Shown one piece after another: positions 63,046-64,000 of a stretch of DNA of 64,000 bases. The position numbers were made by a program, and so were the translations under genes. How positions within the stretch are numbered: position 1 is the first letter of the stretch; every line of letters starts with the position of its first letter. The stretch lies in contig JAEXAX010000024.1 of the NCBI GenBank assembly GCA_023458035.1, positions 79,292 to 143,291 of the forward strand, written 5' to 3'. The notes below the pieces were generated by a model. The model was not told where the DNA came from, searched no databases, and saw nothing but the letters and a program-made list of their open reading frames with translations. The stretch is from Bacillota bacterium. Lineage in GTDB: Bacteria; Bacillota; Clostridia; Lachnospirales; Lachnospiraceae.

Positions 63046-63343
63046 AAATCAATACCTTATCCTTTTGAAAATTGCCATAGTGGAACTGTTTGCTTTCATC
63101 TTCCGTAATAATATCAACTCTTTTATTTAATGGCTCCGAAAGATCATCATATAGACCATACAATGCCCAACCAACCGGTCGATTCAATACAATCATAAAA
63201 TCCACATCACTGGCACCGGTGGCCTCTGATCTGGCATACGATCCGAACAAATAAACCTGATAAATAAAGTCTCGTGAGTGAAATATCGGCCGACAAATTT
63301 CTTTGATTTCATCTATCGTATATATCCTATTTTGATCTGTCAT
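63017..63343 (-). CDS. MNT-domain nucleotidyltransferase antitoxin (MntA-like)
   Basis: A 108-residue minimal nucleotidyltransferase. LFGSYARSEATGASDVDFMIV carries the GSx10DxD signature of this superfamily, with both metal aspartates. Type VII antitoxins use it to AMPylate the HEPN toxin at the RX4HXY tyrosine. The ATG at 63343 follows GAGGAGG; a GTG at 63355 lies inside that site. Its promoter has palindrome R4 over the -35. Confidence 0.9.
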   Translation of the reverse strand: MTDQNRIYTIDEIKEICRPIFHSRDFIYQVYLFGSYARSEATGASDVDFMIVLNRPVGWALYGLYDDLSEPLNKRVDIITEDESKQFHYGNFQKDKVLIYEQEYENHV

Positions 63344-63390
63344 GTGATGAATCACCTCCTCACTTTTATATAAGCTATAACCTTTTTTTA

Positions 63391-63419
63391 ATTATAACAT
63401 GACCATTTTTTCCTATCAA
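63391..63419 (-). promoter_or_regulatory. Promoter for the MNT-HEPN operon, overlapping palindrome R4
   Basis: Minus-strand -35 TTGATA (63414-63419), 17-nt spacer, -10 TATAAT (63391-63396), about 48 nt before ATG. The -35 shares bases with the right arm of R4. Confidence 0.75.
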
Positions 63420-63440
63420 GGTGGCAGCACTGCCACCTTG
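63417..63440. repeat. Palindromic repeat copy R4
   Basis: CAAGGTGGCA-GCAC-TGCCACCTTG, perfect 10-bp arms, extendable to 13 bp (TAT...ATA). It lies 22 nt past the stop of the TraG-like gene. Confidence 0.93.
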
Positions 63441-63461
63441 ATAACTTCAAGCCGTACTTTG

Positions 63462-64000
63462 CTATGCTGCATCCAATTCTTGTTTCAGATACTCAAGCAC
63501 CCCTGCTACATCTTTTTTTAGATGGGCTTTTATCCATTTCTGTTCTTGATCCGAAAAGACATACAGATATTTCTGAACGGTTTTAATAAACTCCTTTTTA
63601 TTGTCCTTAAGGTTGATCAGCAAACGAATAACGGACTTGCGGTCGATTTTATTAAGCTTAAGGATCTCATTTACCTTTGGATGAACCACCTTTCCGTTTT
63701 CAAACATTCGTACTTTTTTATCCTGTACGGGATATTCTCCCTTATAAAAAATAAGACATTGATTATTCGCCAGCCGGCTTACCTCATCAACCATCATGGT
63801 TTCACGCCCCAGATTATCAGTTGATTTACTGTCATGCCCATGGGATCCAAATTGCCTGGATCTGGAATCCTTGGCAATCGTTTCTTTACCTAAGCGTTCT
63901 GCTATATACTTCCATGCGGCCGGTTCATTTGTTCCTAGATACAAGGTTGTGTCGAAATTGCCCAGGCCGATTTCTTTTCCTGTTTCCTGAAATTTTTCGG
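63462..64000 (-). CDS. VirD4/TraG-like conjugative coupling protein, C-terminal part, cut by window edge
   Basis: The frame is open to the right edge (about 178 residues). IGLGNFDTTLYLGTNEPAAW, RQFGSHGHDSKSTDNLGRETMMVDEVSRL and CLIFYKGEYPVQDKKVR match the C-terminal end of type IV secretion coupling ATPases, which feed DNA to the conjugation channel. The final 75 residues are a helical tail. The Walker motifs would be beyond the window. It indicates an integrated conjugative element extending to the right. Confidence 0.72.
   Translation of the reverse strand, partial: EKFQETGKEIGLGNFDTTLYLGTNEPAAWKYIAERLGKETIAKDSRSRQFGSHGHDSKSTDNLGRETMMVDEVSRLANNQCLIFYKGEYPVQDKKVRMFENGKVVHPKVNEILKLNKIDRKSVIRLLINLKDNKKEFIKTVQKYLYVFSDQEQKWIKAHLKKDVAGVLEYLKQELDAA

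Noticed and set aside
61850..63443. The palindromes as a CRISPR array
   Set aside because: Copies are palindromic, unevenly spaced by 30 to 1000 nt and separated by genes; no regular spacers and no cas genes.
61850..63443. The palindromes as integron attC sites
   Set aside because: They lack the RYYYAAC/GTTRRRY core sites and bulged bases, and no integrase is visible.
61850..63443. The palindromes as intrinsic terminators
   Set aside because: None is followed by a clear T run on the strand of the upstream gene.

Overview
The window looks like a chromosome segment from a low-to-mid GC Gram-positive anaerobe, most likely a Clostridia member of the Lachnospiraceae type. The evidence is a murB-rapZ-whiA-crh cluster, a cdaA-cdaR cluster with an LtaS-type lipoteichoic acid synthase, khpA/ylxM/ffh/rpsP linkage, recD2, a U32 peptidase next to zapA, DUF1836 and DUF1385 proteins, and no outer-membrane genes. 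The family-level placement is inference from gene content; no 16S gene is present. Nearly all genes are on the minus strand, so they read from high to low coordinates.

Region by region. 1-6852: an RNA/translation and division cluster (ylxM-ffh-rpsP-khpA, then a terminator and a new promoter, then rimM-trmD-zapA-U32 peptidase-SEDS protein, which runs off the left edge). 6853-8540: a decayed patch with a glycosyltransferase relic, a truncated IS200-type element and an unrecognised three-cysteine protein. 8540-12570: metabolism (ilvN-ilvC, purA-ansA). 12655-13985: infC-rpmI-rplT behind a strong promoter and a leader with a terminator hairpin; infC probably starts with ATT. 13982-18781: pcrA, a DUF1836 protein and an ABC exporter. 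18908-31262: recD2-comF-DUF2156-methyltransferase-hslO, degV-mreB and uvrB-uvrA. 31398-38159: a beta-CASP nuclease, then clpX-lspA-murB-rapZ-whiA-crh, with a tRNA-Pro on the opposite strand squeezed between lspA and murB. 38307-51723: HtrA, and a long envelope/second-messenger cluster (two membrane proteins-cdaA-cdaR-HPr-LtaS-glmM-LCP) preceded by DUF1385-prmC-prfA. 51828-60110: rpmE, glgB, a DMT transporter, eno, smpB, rnr and secG.

From about 60.2 kb to the right edge the character changes. The DNA becomes visibly AT-rich and carries an ISLre2-type transposase, an antitoxin-like remnant, an unrecognised small protein, a MNT-HEPN toxin-antitoxin pair and the C-terminal part of a VirD4/TraG-like coupling protein. 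This looks like the edge of a conjugative or integrated element. Four copies of a palindrome (CAAGGTGGCA-N4-TGCCACCTTG, one slightly degenerate) lie between its genes. One of them overlaps the -35 box of the MNT-HEPN promoter. This repeat family is the best candidate in the window for something not yet described.

Other notable points: two HPr paralogs, one with His15 and one Crh-like with Glu15, both keeping Ser46; a tRNA whose 3' end overlaps the lspA stop codon; and two uncharacterised membrane proteins locked into the c-di-AMP operon. All reading is by eye; promoter and terminator calls are motif matches, not measurements.
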